Of a stretch of DNA of 24,650 nt, positions 21,824 to 24,650 are shown piece by piece. The notes beneath the pieces are model-generated. The model saw nothing but the letters and a program-made list of their open reading frames with translations, had not been told where the DNA came from and did no database searches. This stretch comes from Hyphococcus sp. (GTDB lineage: Bacteria; Pseudomonadota; Alphaproteobacteria; Caulobacterales; Parvularculaceae). Position 1 is the first letter of the stretch, and each line of letters opens with the position of its first letter. The stretch is from the NCBI GenBank assembly GCA_021604605.1, contig BQJH01000011.1, positions 1 through 24,650 of the forward strand, written 5' to 3'. The position numbers and the translations under genes are program-made.

Positions 21824-23437
21824 ATGACGAATATGGATGATGTGCAGAAAAGCGCCGATCAATTTGATTACATTATTGTTGGTGCAGGATCAGCGGGATG
21901 CGTTTTAGCGAACCGGTTGAGCGAAGACCCAGCTGTGCGGGTTTGCCTTTTGGAGGCGGGCAAACCGGATAAAGACCCGTTGATTCACGCACCAATTGGG
22001 TTTGCCTTTTTTCCGGACTGGTCACCGGTGAACTGGCGCTTTGAGACTACGCCGCAAAAACACTTGAATGACCGCATTTGTTATCAGCCGCGCGGACGTG
22101 GTCTTGGTGGGTCGAGTTCTATTAACGCAATGATCTATATTCGTGGTTCACAAGCGGATTATGATCGCTGGGCCGCAAATGGCGCTACGGGCTGGGGCTG
22201 GGATGATGTTCTGCCGTACTTTAAAAAAGCAGAAAGCAATGAGCGCGGCGCCGACGCATTTCACAGTGCGGATGGGCCGCTCTCGGTTAGCGATTTAAGG
22301 TTTAAGAACCCTCTTTGTGATGTTTTCCTCGATGCGGCGTCAGAATTACAATTGCCGATGAATGACGACTTTAATGGCGCGCACCAAGAAGGGGTGGGGT
22401 ATTATCAGGTAACCCAGCGTAATGGGCGACGGTGTTCCACCGCTGTTGCTTATCTTAACCCTGCGCGGGAGCGAGCCAACCTTCATATTATTACTGACGC
22501 TCAGGCCGAGCGGGTCGTCTTTGACGGCAAGCGCGCCGTCGGCGTGCATTACCGGCATGGTGGTGAGACAAAATTTGTTAAAGCGGGCCGCGAGGTTATT
22601 TTATCCGGCGGTGCGTTTCAGTCCCCGCAGATATTGATGTTGTCCGGCGTTGGACCGGGCGAGCATTTGCGCGATCATGGAATTGGGGTTGTTGCGGATG
22701 TGGATGAGGTTGGTCAGAATTTGCAGGACCATCTTGACTACACGGCGTTATACAAGTCGCCTTCGGAACATTCTGTTGGTCTGAATCTAGCAATGATAAA
22801 GACGTTCTTTCCTTCGCTTTCTGCTTATCGCAGAAAAGGGGAAGGGCCGTTTACGTCGAACCTTGCTGAATGTGGTGGGTTTTTAAAAACGGACCCATCA
22901 GAAGAAGAACCTGACATCCAACTGCATTTTGTGCCGGGTCTGGTGGACGACCATGGCCGAAAAAAACATCTCGGCGGCGGCGTTTCCTGTCATGCTTGTG
23001 TGTTGCGGCCAGAAAGCCGTGGTTCCGTCACTCTTTCCGGACCGGACACAACAGCGGCGCCGGTGATTGATCCGAATTTTTTGAGTAATGAGGATGATCT
23101 CCATCGCTTGATGAAGGGCGCGCGCCTGGTCGAGAGAATTTTTGCAACACCTGCTTTTGAAGGGATTAAGGGCGAGGCGCTTTACCTTGATGAACGCGCT
23201 AGTGACGCCGATCTGGTTGAGGATATTCGCGCGCGGGCAGATACGATTTATCACCCGGTCGGAACCTGTAGGATGGGATCGGATGTGAACGCTGTCACTG
23301 ATCCTCAATTGCGTGTGAAAAGCGTTGAGGGCTTGCGCGTAGTTGACGCGTCGGTCATGCCGTTTCTTGTTTCAGGCAACACCAACGCGCCAACCATTAT
23401 GATTGCAGAAAAAGCGGCGGATATGATCAAGCAATAG
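21824..23437 (+). CDS. GMC-family FAD-dependent alcohol (choline-type) dehydrogenase
   Basis: A 537-aa GMC oxidoreductase. The FAD-binding GAGSAG is at about 20-25, with GRGLGGSSSINAMIYIRG further in. The C-terminal active site has the His of YHPVGTCRMG and the Asn of SGNTNAPTIM. Length and motifs fit choline dehydrogenase and AlkJ-type alcohol dehydrogenases. No betaine pathway genes are nearby, so a general alcohol dehydrogenase feeding the preceding aldehyde dehydrogenase is more likely. The start ATG has a modest AGAAG site. The 3' end overlaps the convergent downstream gene by 11 bp. Confidence 0.93.
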   Translation: MTNMDDVQKSADQFDYIIVGAGSAGCVLANRLSEDPAVRVCLLEAGKPDKDPLIHAPIGFAFFPDWSPVNWRFETTPQKHLNDRICYQPRGRGLGGSSSINAMIYIRGSQADYDRWAANGATGWGWDDVLPYFKKAESNERGADAFHSADGPLSVSDLRFKNPLCDVFLDAASELQLPMNDDFNGAHQEGVGYYQVTQRNGRRCSTAVAYLNPARERANLHIITDAQAERVVFDGKRAVGVHYRHGGETKFVKAGREVILSGGAFQSPQILMLSGVGPGEHLRDHGIGVVADVDEVGQNLQDHLDYTALYKSPSEHSVGLNLAMIKTFFPSLSAYRRKGEGPFTSNLAECGGFLKTDPSEEEPDIQLHFVPGLVDDHGRKKHLGGGVSCHACVLRPESRGSVTLSGPDTTAAPVIDPNFLSNEDDLHRLMKGARLVERIFATPAFEGIKGEALYLDERASDADLVEDIRARADTIYHPVGTCRMGSDVNAVTDPQLRVKSVEGLRVVDASVMPFLVSGNTNAPTIMIAEKAADMIKQ

Positions 23438-23861
23438 TTCCTTTTTTCCTGGCGTCTTTTGAATACCAAACCAGAAAAATTGCGATGATCAAAACAACAA
23501 GCGGTAGTATGATTGAGCTGGCGCCGTAAACTTCCATCGTGTTGGCAATAACGAAATTGTAGATCAGCTGAACGATGACGCCGACCAGTGACGCGCTAAA
23601 AAGGGCGGTGGCGATAGCCTTCTTCAAGGCGAGGGCGATAGAGCCGCCAAGCCCACCAAAGACAGCTACGGCGAAAGCGACGAGCACCCAGACAGGCATG
23701 TTTTCATAAAGTGTGCGTTCTGCTTCCGGCAGGGCGGCGAGTGTTTCCGGCGTCATCATAATTTGCGCAAAGAAACTTGCGACGCCCACTAAATTCCAAA
23801 AGATAGCGACGACCGTAATAATCCAAAATGCGGTGTTTGGTTTTGATAATGATGTCGGCAT
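23427..23861 (-). CDS. Four-span membrane protein, unknown
   Basis: A 144-aa hydrophobic protein with four likely spans (about 11-33, 54-76, 78-100 and 112-133) and a basic tail KDARKKGTIA. The loop after the first span (MMTPETLAALPEAERTLYENMP) is typical of a small family of bacterial membrane proteins without known role. It overlaps the end of the GMC gene tail to tail. Confidence 0.78.
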   Translation of the reverse strand: MPTSLSKPNTAFWIITVVAIFWNLVGVASFFAQIMMTPETLAALPEAERTLYENMPVWVLVAFAVAVFGGLGGSIALALKKAIATALFSASLVGVIVQLIYNFVIANTMEVYGASSIILPLVVLIIAIFLVWYSKDARKKGTIA

Positions 23862-23892
23862 TGTTCTCTCCCAAAATGTTTGCCTGTTTTGC

Positions 23893-24462
23893 TTAGCTTT
23901 CAGTGTAGGCTTTTTTCAGCCAGGCTTTGACGTCCTTGTCGACATCGCCGGGTTTTTCCAGGCGTACGCGATGACTGACCATGGCGTTAAAGCTGCCAGA
24001 TTTTTCCAGCCGCCCTGTGGCGTCTGCACCCTTCATATTTAAGCCAAGATCGACGCGTGTTTTTGTTGACGGTTGGATCAAGGCAAATTGTTTATTACGC
24101 CTTAGGCTGACATAAGATTTTTTCGGTGAGACCTCGACGTCCTTTCCGAGTGCGTTGACGGCTTTGATCACCGCATCGTAGATCGGTTTTAGATCAGCTT
24201 TCGGTCCAGCATACTGCGCAGCGACGAGACCGTCATCCCCGCCTTTTGCGCTCCCTGCATCACTCTTTAAGGTTTTATGCGCGACGAGATTAGCGAAGCC
24301 GTGCGTCATGCCATGTTCGGTTTTCAAATATTTCAGAATACCGCCATGTTTTTCTTCATCTGACTTCTTGGCGATCTTGACCCATTGCTCCAGCGTCTTG
24401 CCGGTTTTTTCTTTCATGTTGGCGATCATGGAATTCGCCATTTCTTTTGGTGATTTAGCCAT
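23893..24462 (-). CDS. DUF4287/DUF5655-type protein
   Basis: A 189-aa soluble protein. The N-terminal part (about 8-70, SMIANMKEKTGKTLEQWV, then EKHGGILKYLKTEHGMTHGFAN) fits DUF4287. The C-terminal part (about 85-187, with KKSYVSLRRNKQFALIQPST) fits DUF5655. Function is unknown. The start has a strong AAGGAG site. A gene ending 10 bases upstream in the same direction makes an operon likely. Confidence 0.85.
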   Translation of the reverse strand: MAKSPKEMANSMIANMKEKTGKTLEQWVKIAKKSDEEKHGGILKYLKTEHGMTHGFANLVAHKTLKSDAGSAKGGDDGLVAAQYAGPKADLKPIYDAVIKAVNALGKDVEVSPKKSYVSLRRNKQFALIQPSTKTRVDLGLNMKGADATGRLEKSGSFNAMVSHRVRLEKPGDVDKDVKAWLKKAYTES

Positions 24463-24472
24463 AACGCTCTCC

Positions 24473-24650
24473 TTATTCAGCTTTCTCTAACGGCCAGTTT
24501 TCTGCGCTCATGGCTTTTGGGGTCATTGGCGCCATCAGTGAAAACATTGCCAGCATAAGCCTCGCGCCGAATGTCACTTTGCCGGTTTCGACATAAGATT
24601 TGAAATTCTTGACGATAAATTCTGCCCCTTGGGCTTTTGATTTCTCCGCT
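24473..24650 (-). CDS. 3' end of an unidentified gene (partial)
   Basis: The minus strand is open from the window edge to a TAA at 24475-24473, giving the last 58 or so residues: AEKSKAQGAEFIVKNFKSYV at the edge and AENWPLEKAE at the end. The composition is protein-like and the stop lies just before the ribosome-binding site of the DUF4287-type gene. The family cannot be named from this tail. Confidence 0.6.
   Translation of the reverse strand, partial: AEKSKAQGAEFIVKNFKSYVETGKVTFGARLMLAMFSLMAPMTPKAMSAENWPLEKAE

Overview
The window looks like a piece of alphaproteobacterial chromosome carrying an integrated mobilizable element. The taxonomic guess rests on the style of the MobC/relaxase/coupling-protein genes and of the flanking oxidoreductases, and is an inference. 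No rRNA, IS element or CRISPR array is visible.

Layout. Positions 1-330 hold the start of a leftward gene and a tRNA with anticodon CAT. The 3' end of this tRNA is overlapped by a leftward large serine recombinase, whose last codons are translated from the complement of the tRNA. From there to about 18.8 kb lies a probable integrative mobilizable element. Its backbone is the large recombinase with a small partner gene, a resolvase-type recombinase, a small membrane protein, a VirD4/TraG-type coupling protein with a 94-aa partner, an 81-aa protein, an array of five hairpins (probable oriT region), a MobC-like protein, a relaxase, a three-span membrane protein and a free-standing LuxR-type HTH protein. 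No mating-pair-formation (type IV secretion channel) genes are seen, so it would have to borrow a channel.

Cargo 1 (6.27-10.76 kb) is a tight three-gene operon: a SIR2-APAZ protein, a short prokaryotic Argonaute (MID-PIWI, catalytically dead) overlapping it by ATGA, and, 7 bp further on, a 424-aa protein with an N-terminal CxxC...CxxC zinc-ribbon-like motif and a C-terminal RNAIAH motif of HEPN type. The first two genes form a SPARSA defence system. In studied members, guide-directed recognition of invader DNA triggers SIR2 NAD+ hydrolysis and cell death or arrest. The third gene is not part of the described two-gene system and is the most interesting lead here.

Cargo 2 (14.16-18.80 kb) is AT-rich and poorly known. 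It holds a two-span membrane protein, a leftward proline-iminopeptidase-like alpha/beta hydrolase, a rightward beta-lactamase-like serine hydrolase and an overlapping second two-span membrane protein. I cannot assign a function to this group.

From about 19.05 kb the sequence looks like ordinary chromosome: a PiT-like membrane transporter (leftward), an aldehyde dehydrogenase and GMC alcohol oxidase/dehydrogenase pair (rightward operon), a four-span membrane protein, a DUF4287/DUF5655-type protein and the end of another gene (all leftward).

Regulatory structure worth attention: a nearly identical 19-bp operator-like sequence at 3017-3035 (inverted) and 5684-5702, at two divergent promoter regions of the element; a long hairpin at 5748-5829; the five-hairpin array at 10931-11082; and repeated palindromic segments upstream of the resolvase.
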